Shown here piece by piece: positions 8,809-18,496 of a stretch of 42,751 bases of DNA. A program made the position numbers and the translations under genes. The notes below the pieces were generated by a model. The model did not search any database and was not told the origin of the DNA. It saw only the letters and a list, made by a program, of their open reading frames with translations. This stretch comes from Candidatus Nanohalarchaeota archaeon. GTDB lineage: Archaea; EX4484-52; B79-G9. The DNA is taken from positions 1 to 42,751 of the forward strand of contig DAOWAN010000007.1 in NCBI GenBank assembly GCA_030634545.1. The letters are read 5' to 3'. Within the stretch, counting starts at the first letter, position 1. Each line of letters starts with the position of its first letter.

Positions 8809-9120
8809 TCAATGTTGGCAGTTCACTACCTCATGTGATATTTGTTTTTTGAGTTCCTTTCTGATGACTGCTTTTCTGACCAGATCTACTTTTTTCCCTA
8901 GAATCTTTTCCATATAGCGCTCAAGATTCAAAAACTCAAAAAGGTCAGGCACGTTATGAAATTCCACAAGGATGTCTATATCACTACCTGTTTTCTGATC
9001 GCCTCTTGCAAAAGACCCGAATACACCGAGAGTTTTTACTTTGTACTTGTCCTCGAGCAGTTTTCTATGCTCACGGATTACATGCAGGGCATCTTTAACA
9101 TTTTCTACCATTTGCACCAC
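8809..9120 (-). CDS. Nucleotidyltransferase family protein (MNT domain)
   Basis: KYKVKTLGVFGSFARGDQKTGSDIDILVEFHNVPDLFEFLNLERYMEKILGKKVDLVRKAVI. Confidence 0.93.
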   Translation of the reverse strand: MVQMVENVKDALHVIREHRKLLEDKYKVKTLGVFGSFARGDQKTGSDIDILVEFHNVPDLFEFLNLERYMEKILGKKVDLVRKAVIRKELKKQISHEVVNCQH

Positions 9121-9141
9121 AATTTATCTCTCAAACCTATC

Positions 9142-10890
9142 TCACTCCAACTTGTCAAATTCATTCTCCATTTCCTTTGTGGCAGATGCAAGTACTTTTT
9201 CATAATCTTTGTCGAACTTTGCATCTCCTATCTTGTTCTTTGATTTCACTTCAAGTATTGTTGCTGCTCTTATACCGTTGTCAAGCGCAGCATATGAAAG
9301 GTCTGCATAATGCAAAATCGTCTTCAAAAGCAAATCTGTCTTTTTCAGTTCGCAATACATATCAACGTCATGGAACGCATTCTGCTGAAGGAAAAACTCG
9401 CGTATAAGCCGTGCAACCTCTAATGTTATCTGCTCTTTTTCAGGAAGTGCGTCACTTCCCACAAGCTGAACTATCTCCTGGAGTTTCTCTTCTTCCTGCA
9501 ATATCTTCATGCAGCGCTCAACCTGCGATCTCCAGTCTGAGGTAACATTTGCTGCAAACCAACTGTCAAGGGTATCAAGATAAAGGCTGTATGATGTCAG
9601 CCAGTTGATTGACGGGAAATGCCTTCTTTGCGCAAGCTTTGCATCCAGCGCCCAGAAGCATTTGGTGACACGCAGGGTGTTTTGTGTTACCGGCTCTGAG
9701 AAGTCTCCGCCGGGAGGGGATACTGCACCGATTATTGTGATTGAGCCTTCCTTGTCTGTCCCGAATGGGATTACACAGCCTGCTCTTTCATAAAATTCTG
9801 CAAGCTTTGTTGAAAGATAAGCAGGATAACCTTCTTCGCCTGGCATTTCCTCAAGTCTTGATGAAATCTCCCGCATAGCCTCAGCCCATCTTGAGGTACT
9901 GTCAGCCATCAACGCAACAGCATAACCCATATCCCTGTAATATTCTGCAATCGTGGCGCCAGTATAGATAGATGCTTCCCTTGCAGCCACAGGCATGTTG
10001 GATGTGTTTGCTATGAGTACGGTTCTCTCCATCAGTGTCCTTCCGGTCTTTGGATCTTTCAGGTGCGGGAATTCTGTAAGTACTTCTGTCATCTCATTGC
10101 CGCGCTCACCGCATCCGATATAAACTACAATATCTGCATCAGACCATTTTGCAAGACTCTGCTGGGTAACTGTCTTTCCTGCGCCAAACGGTCCGGGAAT
10201 AGCAGCGACACCGCCTTTTGCAAGCGGGAACAGGGCATCAAAAATCCTCTGTCCTGTTGTCAGCGGAACTGTAGGTATAAGTTTCCTTCTTGATTTTCTT
10301 GAATATCTTACTGGCCACTTGTGCGCAAGCTTAAGTACGGTACCATCGTCAAGCTTTCCTATTTCATCTGTGACAGTATAACTTCCGCTCTTTATCTCGG
10401 CAATTTTGCCTGATACATTCGGCGGTACTAGAATTGTATGCAAAACACTTGATGTTTCCTGTACAGTTCCGACAATTGTGCCTCCTATGACCTTATCGCC
10501 TTTTTTTATTGTGGCTTTAAAATCCCATTTCTTTTTCTGGTCTAGACCGGGGGCGTCAACGCCTCTTTCAATGAAATCACCCATCTTGTCTTTTAAGACC
10601 GGGAGCGGTCTCTGTATCCCGTCATAGATTGACTTGATAAGACCGGGTCCAAGCTCAACAGATAGCGGCATACCTGTGTTGATGACAGGCTCACCTGGCT
10701 TGATACTTGTAGTATCTTCATAAACCTGGATAACTGTCTTCTCACCATCAATCTGGATGACCTCACCCATAAGCTTTTCATTGCCCACGCGCACGACATC
10801 ATACATGCGCGCAGTTATATCTTTCGCAACAACTACAGGACCTGCAATCCTGTAGATAAAACCTTTCTCTGTATTTTTAGCAACTGCCAT
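9142..10890 (-). CDS. atpA: A/V-type ATP synthase subunit A
   Basis: P-loop [39 protein letters not shown]; canonical catalytic subunit. Start taken at [10 protein letters not shown]. Confidence 0.97.
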   Translation of the reverse strand: MAVAKNTEKGFIYRIAGPVVVAKDITARMYDVVRVGNEKLMGEVIQIDGEKTVIQVYEDTTSIKPGEPVINTGMPLSVELGPGLIKSIYDGIQRPLPVLKDKMGDFIERGVDAPGLDQKKKWDFKATIKKGDKVIGGTIVGTVQETSSVLHTILVPPNVSGKIAEIKSGSYTVTDEIGKLDDGTVLKLAHKWPVRYSRKSRRKLIPTVPLTTGQRIFDALFPLAKGGVAAIPGPFGAGKTVTQQSLAKWSDADIVVYIGCGERGNEMTEVLTEFPHLKDPKTGRTLMERTVLIANTSNMPVAAREASIYTGATIAEYYRDMGYAVALMADSTSRWAEAMREISSRLEEMPGEEGYPAYLSTKLAEFYERAGCVIPFGTDKEGSITIIGAVSPPGGDFSEPVTQNTLRVTKCFWALDAKLAQRRHFPSINWLTSYSLYLDTLDSWFAANVTSDWRSQVERCMKILQEEEKLQEIVQLVGSDALPEKEQITLEVARLIREFFLQQNAFHDVDMYCELKKTDLLLKTILHYADLSYAALDNGIRAATILEVKSKNKIGDAKFDKDYEKVLASATKEMENEFDKLE

Positions 10891-10917
10891 ATCTATCACC
10901 TTGTAAATCATCTGTTT

Positions 10918-11232
10918 TTATTTGTCCCATACATCAAGCCCGATTGACTTCTTAACCTTTCTTCTAAGATCATCCTCGCCTGCGCTGTCCTTTGAAAGAA
11001 CCACACAGACCGGCTGAACTGAATTCTCTAGTTTATCGCGCACCCTTACTGGAAGCTTATTAACATCATCACGCAAAAGCACAAGAATTCCAATAGAATC
11101 ATTGTCAAGCGCCTCCTGCGTTTTTGAAACCAACTCGCTTGAAGACACATCAACATTGATTATCCTCCTGACACCTGCAAGCCTGAATCCTATTGTAAAC
11201 TCTTCATCTCCGATCACTGCAATTTCACTCAT
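10918..11232 (-). CDS. atpF: A/V-type ATP synthase subunit F
   Basis: MSEIAVIGDEEFTIGFRLAGVRRI; operon position. Confidence 0.92.
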   Translation of the reverse strand: MSEIAVIGDEEFTIGFRLAGVRRIINVDVSSSELVSKTQEALDNDSIGILVLLRDDVNKLPVRVRDKLENSVQPVCVVLSKDSAGEDDLRRKVKKSIGLDVWDK

Positions 11233-11236
11233 AATT

Positions 11237-12310
11237 TTACACCACAATACTTTCAGTCATAAATTTCTCATCAAGCCCTGTAACTTTTGCACGGACAAGC
11301 ATGCGCAGGTTCCTGATTTCAATATCTTTCCCGACCATGTACCCCAATATTGGTCCTATTGAGAGAGGATGCTGATGCAGCATAAGATCTACCTGTCTTA
11401 GCCAGTGCTTTTCAAGAGCAATCTCTGATGTTCCAAGCTCGTTTTTATGGCGCAGATCATCCATGGATTTTTCAAGCACAGTATCATATCCTGTGCCTGA
11501 AAGTGCAGAATATAACTCTTCGCAATCCTTTGAACCAGCAAGCTCCATTAATTTCTTTCGGGTCAGCTTCTCACCTGAAAATACAAGCTTATCGATAATG
11601 TCTTTTTTAGGCAGTTTCTCCCGGACAAGCCGGAAGAGCACTTTAAGGTTCAATAAATCAATCTCTGTCTTTAGAAATGCCCTCACATACCTGCCCTGTT
11701 TTGGCATTGTATGTGAAAGTTCCATCAGCATATTATAGTAGTTTTTATCGAGTGCATCCTCAATACTGCACAGGCATTTTCCTTTTTCGCATACATTTAT
11801 TGCTGCTAAAAAATCTTTATCTGTCCTGACAACTTTCGATGCAATCAATATTTCTGCACTGGTCTCTTTTTTTAGCAGTATGTCAAGTGCTGCCATATCA
11901 AGCCTGCCTGCTGGTATCAGCAGTTTCCGTATCTTTTTTTCATCCATACTGACATTTTTACCTCTTAATATTGTCTTCAGGTTATAGATATCATATCTTA
12001 CGAGGTATGCCTGGATGAGTGTCTCTGCGCGACCGCTTGATATCCTTATAAGCTTGTTAAAAGACCTTGCAGCATTAAGGTTAAGTGCTGCCTCTATCAG
12101 GTCTACTCCATGATACTTCATCGCAAGCTCATCAATCTCTTTTTTATAAGCGGTCTCGCCCATGAACTTTGTGATTCCAGCCGGGCTCATCTTAATCAGC
12201 CGGTTATACTCATCTTTATCAATCATGGTACTCTTCATGACGCGCACTCTCGCGTTCATATAAGGGTACGTTCCAAGCCCGATTTTTGAATATATTCCCA
12301 TTTTCATCAC
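11237..12310 (-). CDS. atpC: A/V-type ATP synthase subunit C
   Basis: YPYMNARVRVMKSTMIDKDEYNRLI; HPLSIGPILGYMVGKDIEIRNLRMLVRAK. Confidence 0.93.
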   Translation of the reverse strand: MMKMGIYSKIGLGTYPYMNARVRVMKSTMIDKDEYNRLIKMSPAGITKFMGETAYKKEIDELAMKYHGVDLIEAALNLNAARSFNKLIRISSGRAETLIQAYLVRYDIYNLKTILRGKNVSMDEKKIRKLLIPAGRLDMAALDILLKKETSAEILIASKVVRTDKDFLAAINVCEKGKCLCSIEDALDKNYYNMLMELSHTMPKQGRYVRAFLKTEIDLLNLKVLFRLVREKLPKKDIIDKLVFSGEKLTRKKLMELAGSKDCEELYSALSGTGYDTVLEKSMDDLRHKNELGTSEIALEKHWLRQVDLMLHQHPLSIGPILGYMVGKDIEIRNLRMLVRAKVTGLDEKFMTESIVV

Positions 12311-12315
12311 TTTAT

Positions 12316-12873
12316 CTATTCAAACAAAACCTTTGAGACATCTTTTAGGGATTCGTTCCTGACTTCTTCAAGCACACTCTCGAAGGTACAATCAATACGT
12401 ACGTTCTGGTCCTTGTCCTCAACAATCACTCCGCCAAGGATAGGCGCTTCTTTTACTTCCAGCCCGGATGCAACAGATTTCACAAGAGTTTTGTCTTTTG
12501 CATTTGCATAAACATACCGGGCAGGCATCTCATTGGCTGCTTTTTTAATCATTTTCTCATAAATATTCTTTTTGGTCTTATCATCAAGCATCATCACTTT
12601 CTGGCGCAGTTTATCGAATACCTTGTCAATTATTTCTTTTTTGGAGTCAAGCTCAATTCTTTTGCACTGGAGCTTTGCTGATGCAAGTTCCTTTTTCTCC
12701 ATTGCCTCAATTACGCCTTTAGCGTAATCTATGGCATCAGCCTCTATTTCAGAGGCATTTGATTTTGCTTTTTTTAATATAGATGTTGCTTCGCTGTTGC
12801 CTTCTTTTTTAAGTGCTTTAGCGTCTTCTTTTGCCTTATTGATTATTTCATCCACTACTTTGTCCAACGTCAT
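12316..12873 (-). CDS. atpE: A/V-type ATP synthase subunit E
   Basis: Coiled-coil N-terminus plus GGVIVEDKDQNVRIDCTFESVLEEVR. Confidence 0.92.
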   Translation of the reverse strand: MTLDKVVDEIINKAKEDAKALKKEGNSEATSILKKAKSNASEIEADAIDYAKGVIEAMEKKELASAKLQCKRIELDSKKEIIDKVFDKLRQKVMMLDDKTKKNIYEKMIKKAANEMPARYVYANAKDKTLVKSVASGLEVKEAPILGGVIVEDKDQNVRIDCTFESVLEEVRNESLKDVSKVLFE

Positions 12874-12965
12874 TCATGACACCTCTTTTTGCCTGTCCAG
12901 GCATTACCATAAGATACTCAGAAAAGATAAAAGGTACTATAAGCACCTTCTATCTAAATATTAAT

Positions 12966-13190
12966 CTATCCAAGTATCAGATATGCAATTACGAATCCGA
13001 AGAGCACAATTGTCTCAGGCAGTACTGTCATTATCAGCCCTTTAACGAATAGCTCTTCTTTTTCAGCCATAGCACCAACTGCAGCAGCACCAATGTCCTT
13101 TTCTGCAATAGCAGCAGCCATTGCGGACATACCGATGGCAAGTGCAGCGCCGATTGCTTTCATACCTACATCGCTTATCAATACTTCCAT
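12966..13190 (-). CDS. atpK: A/V-type ATP synthase subunit K (membrane rotor subunit c)
   Basis: Two-helix hairpin GAALAIGMSAMAAAIAEKDIGAAAVGAMAE...LPETIVLFGFVIAYLIL with the carboxylate in LPETIV. Confidence 0.93.
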   Translation of the reverse strand: MEVLISDVGMKAIGAALAIGMSAMAAAIAEKDIGAAAVGAMAEKEELFVKGLIMTVLPETIVLFGFVIAYLILG

Positions 13191-13219
13191 ATTAATTACC
13201 TCCAAATCATTCATTTTAA

Positions 13220-15082
13220 TTAACTTTCCCTATTACCGAAAGGCAGGTATTTTTTCCCGCCCCCGTGATAAAATTTAAGGAAAAATTCAACATAATGCAA
13301 TCGCATTGAGTGGATAAAAGGCGACATCAATCCAAGACCGATGTTTACAGTATGCCCTCCAACAAGCACTATCATGCCCATGATGGAACCTGCTACGCCT
13401 GCGTGGAACATCGGATGCGCCATCTCATTTACAACTTCTGCGAGTATGACTGATGCCATACCTACTGCCATCAATCGCGCATAACTTAATACGTTTGTTA
13501 GCGGGGATATCAGTTCAAGAGCACCTTTGATGCCCTCGCCCCATAGAATCATGATAATTCCTGCGACAAGTAATATGTAGCAGCAGGATGGAACTGACGG
13601 AATCATCCCGAAAAAGCCGAGAAGTGCAGGGAAAAAACCTGCCATGTAAATAACCCAGCTAAGTTTTTCAAGGATAGCAGCTTTCAGACCATGTTCTTTT
13701 AGTTCATTGACGAAGCCGACCAGATAGCCTGCAACAATATGGAGCAGACCCAGTCCGAGTGCATAAACTATCAGCATGCTGGCACCGGCAGTGTTAGATC
13801 TTGTCAAAAGATGCGGAAAATGGATGCCCATCTCATGGAATAGTTCTATACCAAAAAATTCATCGTATAACAGACCGAAAATAATTGTTGAGATAGATGA
13901 AAGAATCAGTACATTCAAAATAGCTTTTGCTTTTGGTATCTTTATTTTAAGCAGTGTGAACAGGGTCAGCGTGAGTACACCATACCCCCAGTCGCCGAGC
14001 ATGAACCCAAAGAAAATCGGGAACATTAAAAACATGAAAAAAGTAGGGTCTATTTCCTTGTAAGATGGCAGTGAATAAAGGTCCATGAAGAAACCGAATG
14101 ATTTTGCAGGTCCCTTGTTCTCAAGTTCGATTGGCGCAGTTCCTATATCATCGTATTTCCTTATGTATAATTTACCTTCACTAATCTCTTTTAGTCTCTT
14201 ATCTACCAGATTGAACTTTTCTTCTGGTATCCAGCCGTTGATGATAAACGCATTTTCACTTACAGAAAATCTCATGGGTACTTGCGCTTTCTCTGCTTTT
14301 GAAGAATAAGCTTCTTCGCTGGATTTTATGTAGGCGCCCCACTTCTTACTTATTTTTGCGAGGTCATGATTGAGCTTCTCTTTTGTATCATCTAGTTTTT
14401 TTATTCCTGATTCTGTCTTATCAATCATTGCATCAAAACTGCCTGAAAGCTCAAGGAAGCTGGAAGTATTAATCTCACTGAACCCGGAGTCATTGAGTAA
14501 TGCCTGAATTTCATCTGCTTTATCCTTATCGATGAAAACTCCGGCAACTAACTTTTTTTCGTGCATTCCTGTATATACATTGCATTTTTTTGTAATCTTC
14601 TTGATTTTTGATTTGAAGGCTGTATCGCGGACATAACCTACAAAATATTTCAGGGTGTCATATTCTGAAAATACATCCAGTGAAAGAGAGAGGCACGAAA
14701 CTGCGTTAAGGTCTGATAATTGACTGTCAAGTTTGCTTCGCTCAATATCAATATCCTTCATATTATCTATTTTTTCAATGACATCTGCTTCAATTTTTGA
14801 AATAGTCTCATCCACTTCAGAAATATCTTCTTGTCTTGAGTCCTGCATTTTCATTTTTGGCAGATGGGATTCAAGGGATCTCAGTTTAACAAGAGTTTCG
14901 GATATAGCTCCTGACTCTTCTAATGGCGAGCCGATATCAAACCCGTCTGCTTCAGTATCATCCTTTTTAATGCAGTCATCAATATGGAGAAGCCTCTGAT
15001 TATAGAGTTCTGAAATGACATCTTTCATGACGGTTTTTGGTCCGACGATTGAGATACGGCTCATCCTTTTTGTTTTAAGCAT
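13220..15082 (-). CDS. atpI: A/V-type ATP synthase subunit I (a)
   Basis: 620 aa; LPSYKEIDPTFFMFLMFPIFFGFMLGDWGYG and multiple C-terminal TM helices. Confidence 0.95.
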   Translation of the reverse strand: MLKTKRMSRISIVGPKTVMKDVISELYNQRLLHIDDCIKKDDTEADGFDIGSPLEESGAISETLVKLRSLESHLPKMKMQDSRQEDISEVDETISKIEADVIEKIDNMKDIDIERSKLDSQLSDLNAVSCLSLSLDVFSEYDTLKYFVGYVRDTAFKSKIKKITKKCNVYTGMHEKKLVAGVFIDKDKADEIQALLNDSGFSEINTSSFLELSGSFDAMIDKTESGIKKLDDTKEKLNHDLAKISKKWGAYIKSSEEAYSSKAEKAQVPMRFSVSENAFIINGWIPEEKFNLVDKRLKEISEGKLYIRKYDDIGTAPIELENKGPAKSFGFFMDLYSLPSYKEIDPTFFMFLMFPIFFGFMLGDWGYGVLTLTLFTLLKIKIPKAKAILNVLILSSISTIIFGLLYDEFFGIELFHEMGIHFPHLLTRSNTAGASMLIVYALGLGLLHIVAGYLVGFVNELKEHGLKAAILEKLSWVIYMAGFFPALLGFFGMIPSVPSCCYILLVAGIIMILWGEGIKGALELISPLTNVLSYARLMAVGMASVILAEVVNEMAHPMFHAGVAGSIMGMIVLVGGHTVNIGLGLMSPFIHSMRLHYVEFFLKFYHGGGKKYLPFGNRES

Positions 15083-15103
15083 AAATATTCACATTAATAG
15101 ATA

Positions 15104-15427
15104 CTATCCGGACATACTGAGGAATCTCTTATATACAATGTCCACAGCAGAGGTGATGTTTTTATCTGCTTTTTTCTTTGATTCTGAAAATCCTGTTTCA
15201 CATTTTTCAATTATCTTTTCTTTTTTTTCTTTTAGTTTTTTTTCGGAATCATTAATCATCTTATCTGCTTTTTTCTTTGCAGTGAATTTAGCATCGCCGG
15301 CTATTTTTACAGCAGCGCGCTTCGCTTCTGTTACCAGGTCATCTTTATCTTCTGATGCTTTTTTTCTTATTTCGCATGCTTTTTTCTCAGCTTTCCTGAT
15401 TTCAATTAAAATCCTGTCATCATCCAT
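15104..15427 (-). CDS. atpH: A/V-type ATP synthase subunit H (peripheral stalk)
   Basis: Charged coiled coil MDDDRILIEIRKAEKKACEIRKKASED at the head of the operon. Confidence 0.85.
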   Translation of the reverse strand: MDDDRILIEIRKAEKKACEIRKKASEDKDDLVTEAKRAAVKIAGDAKFTAKKKADKMINDSEKKLKEKKEKIIEKCETGFSESKKKADKNITSAVDIVYKRFLSMSG

Positions 15428-15540
15428 GTAATACCACATCCTGAATCTAAAACACTTCCCTGTGAATCGCTTTGCGCTCAACCAAAAGAAAGAACACTTA
15501 TACTGACCAATAGTAGCGCCGTTAATAATATAAATGTTTT

Positions 15541-15567
15541 CTATATAATTTATATATATCTATATAG
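15541..15567. promoter_or_regulatory. AT-rich inverted repeat in the divergent atpH / phoU-like intergenic region
   Basis: CTATATA (15541-15547) ... TATATAG (15561-15567) with TATA-like core between divergent genes. Confidence 0.4.
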
Positions 15568-15599
15568 ATTAAGTCTGTTAATGTCGAAAAAGTGATGTC

Positions 15600-16619
15600 A
15601 TGGAATTGCGCAAAATTCAGTCTACTGCTGGCGGTGCTACATATATTGTGTCTCTGCCGCGCGCATGGATAAAGAGGAATAATATCGCACCAGGGGAGAG
15701 GATAGGTATTATCGAGCGCAGTGACGAGATATTATTTCTTCTTCCAAAGCCACATAAAAAAGAGAAAAATGTTGCTATTATTGATGCTGCTTCAAAAGAT
15801 ATGAATTTTATTTTGCGTATGATAATATCTGAATATATTCGCGGCGCAGAGATCATAAGATTCGAGCATGGCGCTTTTTCATGGAAGGATAAGAAGGAGA
15901 TTCGGGAATTCATCCAGAACGCGATGATAGGCATTGATTTGAATGAGCACGGCGATAATTTTGAAATACAGTCTATCATTGATGTCTATGAACTTGATAT
16001 TGAAGAGATTGTGATGCGGGTGTATGATCTGGTCTACTGGATGTTCAAAAATTCGTTTACTGCAATAGAAAATAAGGATGCGGATTTGTTTATAGATATT
16101 GTAGGGCGCGATATTGAAGTGGATCGTCTCACACTGCTTGTGTCAAGGCAGATGCATCTCGCATCAAAAAACCCGGCATTCGCGAAAAAAACAGGGGTCT
16201 TTGCATATGATGCGCTTCATTACAACAGGATCATAGGGGATCTTGAATCTGCGGGCGACTGCGCGGTCGGGATATCTGAAGCATATCTTAAGCTTGTTGA
16301 GTATGATATTCCAGAGGATCTGGTAAAGAGTCTTAAGGGATTGTTTGATGAGCTTGCGCAGAATCTTGAGAAGGTCATAGTGTCTTTTAATTATGAAAAT
16401 CTGGATCTGGCGAATGAAGTGATTGAGGATTGCATGCGATTGTCGAAATATGATCTGTCTGCTTCGGGTAAGAGCTTGTTTATCACAGATAAGAGGATTA
16501 CGCATGATTCGCTTATTGTTGGCGCGTTTGCGATTGTTTTGGAAAACCTTGCGAGGATAAATAGTATTGCAAGGAGTATTGCGGAGACTGTGATGGATCG
16601 GGGGAGGACTAAAAAATGA
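15600..16619 (+). CDS. PhoU-domain protein with N-terminal AbrB/SpoVT-like DNA-binding domain
   Basis: MELRKIQSTAGGATYIVSLPRAWIKRNNIAPGERI (swapped-hairpin AbrB type) followed by helical PhoU-like region. Confidence 0.85.
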   Translation: MELRKIQSTAGGATYIVSLPRAWIKRNNIAPGERIGIIERSDEILFLLPKPHKKEKNVAIIDAASKDMNFILRMIISEYIRGAEIIRFEHGAFSWKDKKEIREFIQNAMIGIDLNEHGDNFEIQSIIDVYELDIEEIVMRVYDLVYWMFKNSFTAIENKDADLFIDIVGRDIEVDRLTLLVSRQMHLASKNPAFAKKTGVFAYDALHYNRIIGDLESAGDCAVGISEAYLKLVEYDIPEDLVKSLKGLFDELAQNLEKVIVSFNYENLDLANEVIEDCMRLSKYDLSASGKSLFITDKRITHDSLIVGAFAIVLENLARINSIARSIAETVMDRGRTKK

Positions 16620-16692
16620 GAAGACATGATAGGGTAACATGCGCACAGGTTAATTTTTAATAAGTGTCTTGTGGATTCCAGAATGCAGATAA

Positions 16693-17043
16693 CTAACAAG
16701 AAATCGCAGTTACAGGCGCTGTTGCGGTAAAGACCTGATTTTTTAAAAAATTATTTATAAGAGGAATATTCATTATGATTTTTATTAATGCAAATTCCTT
16801 ATATTGTATAATACTAAATGATGCTTTATCTACTTTTGCTAACTCTGATTTGTCGATTTCTGCATCAAAGATATTCCTGAAATATTTTGATGCGTTCATT
16901 ATTGAAAAACCAACGATCTTATCATCAATAGAAAAATCAATTATAAAGGGGTCAAACTCAAGGCTATCATTGACCTTTGCACCTGTTGCGATATATAATA
17001 TATCAAATTCTTCATCGTAATGTACTTTAGATTCTTTTGGCAT
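16693..17043 (-). CDS. DUF2283 domain protein (putative antitoxin partner)
   Basis: VHYDEEFDILYIATGAKVNDSLEFDPFIIDFSIDDKIVGFSIMNASKYF matches DUF2283 pattern; 13 bp after DUF4258-like gene. Confidence 0.75.
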   Translation of the reverse strand: MPKESKVHYDEEFDILYIATGAKVNDSLEFDPFIIDFSIDDKIVGFSIMNASKYFRNIFDAEIDKSELAKVDKASFSIIQYKEFALIKIIMNIPLINNFLKNQVFTATAPVTAISC

Positions 17044-17056
17044 CCAATCACTTATT

Positions 17057-17407
17057 TCACTGTCGTACCACTCGCTTATTCCACTGATCTACTAGTCGTA
17101 ATCTTTTCTTATTCTGTATACGTGATGTAATTACCTTTAAATGATTATTGTTAAATAAAACTACAATAACAAAATCATATTTTCCCGAACGATGAAAAAT
17201 AAGTTTATATTTTTCACCCATTTCATCTGGTTGTTGTTCAACATAGAGTAATTTTTTTGGATTCCAAATAACGTCTTTAATTTGTTCTTCTGTAATTGTT
17301 TGCTCTTTAAAATGTTCCACGGTATGAGATGATAATATTATATCAACAGTATTACTTAATCTGTCTTTCATTGATTCTATTAATTCCCGATCATATACAG
17401 CTTCCAT
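17057..17407 (-). CDS. DUF4258-like putative toxin
   Basis: SSHTVEHFKEQTITEEQIKDVIWNPKKLLYVEQQPDEMGEKYKLIFHRSGKYDFVIVVLFNNNHLKVITSRI; RelE-fold-like organisation, paired with DUF2283. Confidence 0.7.
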   Translation of the reverse strand: MEAVYDRELIESMKDRLSNTVDIILSSHTVEHFKEQTITEEQIKDVIWNPKKLLYVEQQPDEMGEKYKLIFHRSGKYDFVIVVLFNNNHLKVITSRIQNKKRLRLVDQWNKRVVRQ

Positions 17408-17411
17408 TTAG

Positions 17412-17425
17412 GTACAAATATGTAC
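17412..17425. promoter_or_regulatory. Perfect inverted repeat upstream of the DUF4258/DUF2283 pair
   Basis: GTACA-AATA-TGTAC directly upstream of the toxin-like start codon (17407). Confidence 0.4.
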
Positions 17426-17546
17426 GTATAATTATATAAGAACCCATATTTAAAAGTTATGCAAAATAAATGTAAATAAATCACACGATAAATCGTTTAA
17501 TAAATGTATTTTAAGTTGACATTGACGCTGTTAATTCGGTAGTGTG

Positions 17547-17658
17547 GTTTCAATCATTGTTGTAGCGGATAGTGGTTTTCAATGTGGGAAGTACGTGGAC
17601 TGCTTCGCAGTCGGCGGGAAAGTTTCAATCTTTGTTATAGTGGATAGTGGTTTTCAAT
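17547..17658. CRISPR. Two-repeat CRISPR remnant: 37-bp repeat, 38-bp spacer, 37-bp repeat
   Basis: Repeat 1 gtttcaatcattgttgtagcggatagtggttttcaat (17547-17583), spacer 17584-17621, repeat 2 gtttcaatctttgttatagtggatagtggttttcaat (17622-17658), 3 differences. Resembles euryarchaeal 37-nt GTTTCAATCCTTGTTTTAGTGGAT repeats from memory. Confidence 0.7.
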
Positions 17659-17681
17659 ATCAAGACTGCGCGCGTTTAGAA

Positions 17682-18041
17682 CTAAGCGATAGCAGCCTCA
17701 AGTAATGTTTCTGTTGCAATCGGGATGGATATTTCTCTCTCTGTATTTTTGAGAAAGATACGGATTCTTACAAGCACCATATTGGGCTTGTAAAAAACAT
17801 GCATCTCAGCGCGTATAATACTCTCAAGATTCTCGCAGGAAACCCCTAGAATATTGGATGCATCAAGCATTTCTATGCCGACAAGCATATCATCCTTTGA
17901 AACATCTAAAATCATATCACCAAACATAACACTGGACTTTACATTGCTATCTTTCCTGATAATATATAAATCATCATTTTCCTTATCATAATCAAATTTC
18001 ATTTCTGATATTTTTTGGGTCATTGGCAACGCCGTTATCAA
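17682..18041 (-). CDS. DUF2283 domain protein (orphan)
   Basis: MKFDYDKENDDLYIIRKDSNVKSSVMFGDMILDVSKDDMLVGIEMLDAS. Confidence 0.7.
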   Translation of the reverse strand: MITALPMTQKISEMKFDYDKENDDLYIIRKDSNVKSSVMFGDMILDVSKDDMLVGIEMLDASNILGVSCENLESIIRAEMHVFYKPNMVLVRIRIFLKNTEREISIPIATETLLEAAIA

Positions 18042-18044
18042 ACC

Positions 18045-18326
18045 TTATTTGCTCTTTGTTTCTGTAACAGCAACAATTTCTCCTGTTCTATTTACCCTGA
18101 CCAGATAATATGATCTTTTGGAGCTGCCGATGCTTGGGTAAAAGCTGCATGATACATTCCATATGTCTTTCGCACTATTTTGTTCTACTTTTTCTATCTT
18201 AAATGCTAGCAGTCCTAAATTATCATGTATTGCGCTAAAGTATTTTTTTACTGTCATTGTCGCTTTTTGAGCATCCAGCGCATCAGATTTATTTACATGC
18301 ATAACCATCACCCACATCCACTGCAA
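18045..18326 (-). CDS. Hypothetical protein
   Basis: Short ORF, 3 bp upstream of the DUF2283 gene on the same strand; C-terminus YYLVRVNRTGEIVAVTETKSK is PepSY/ligand-domain-like. Confidence 0.5.
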   Translation of the reverse strand: MQWMWVMVMHVNKSDALDAQKATMTVKKYFSAIHDNLGLLAFKIEKVEQNSAKDIWNVSCSFYPSIGSSKRSYYLVRVNRTGEIVAVTETKSK

Positions 18327-18496
18327 TTTCTATTATGCAGTTACTGATTGGATAATGACGCTTTTAAATGTATTATGTGCGCTTTGTCGATAGAATGCGC
18401 TCAATTATTGCCAGTTGCATCAAACTCATGCACAGCGCGACAGCACAAGAATGATGCGCGCCATTTTCAATCTATTTGTGGCTGCGGAGGAGGTGA

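Noticed and set aside
15104-15427. Hypothetical coiled-coil protein as a novel gene
   Set aside because: Position at the head of the operon and composition fit ATP synthase subunit H.
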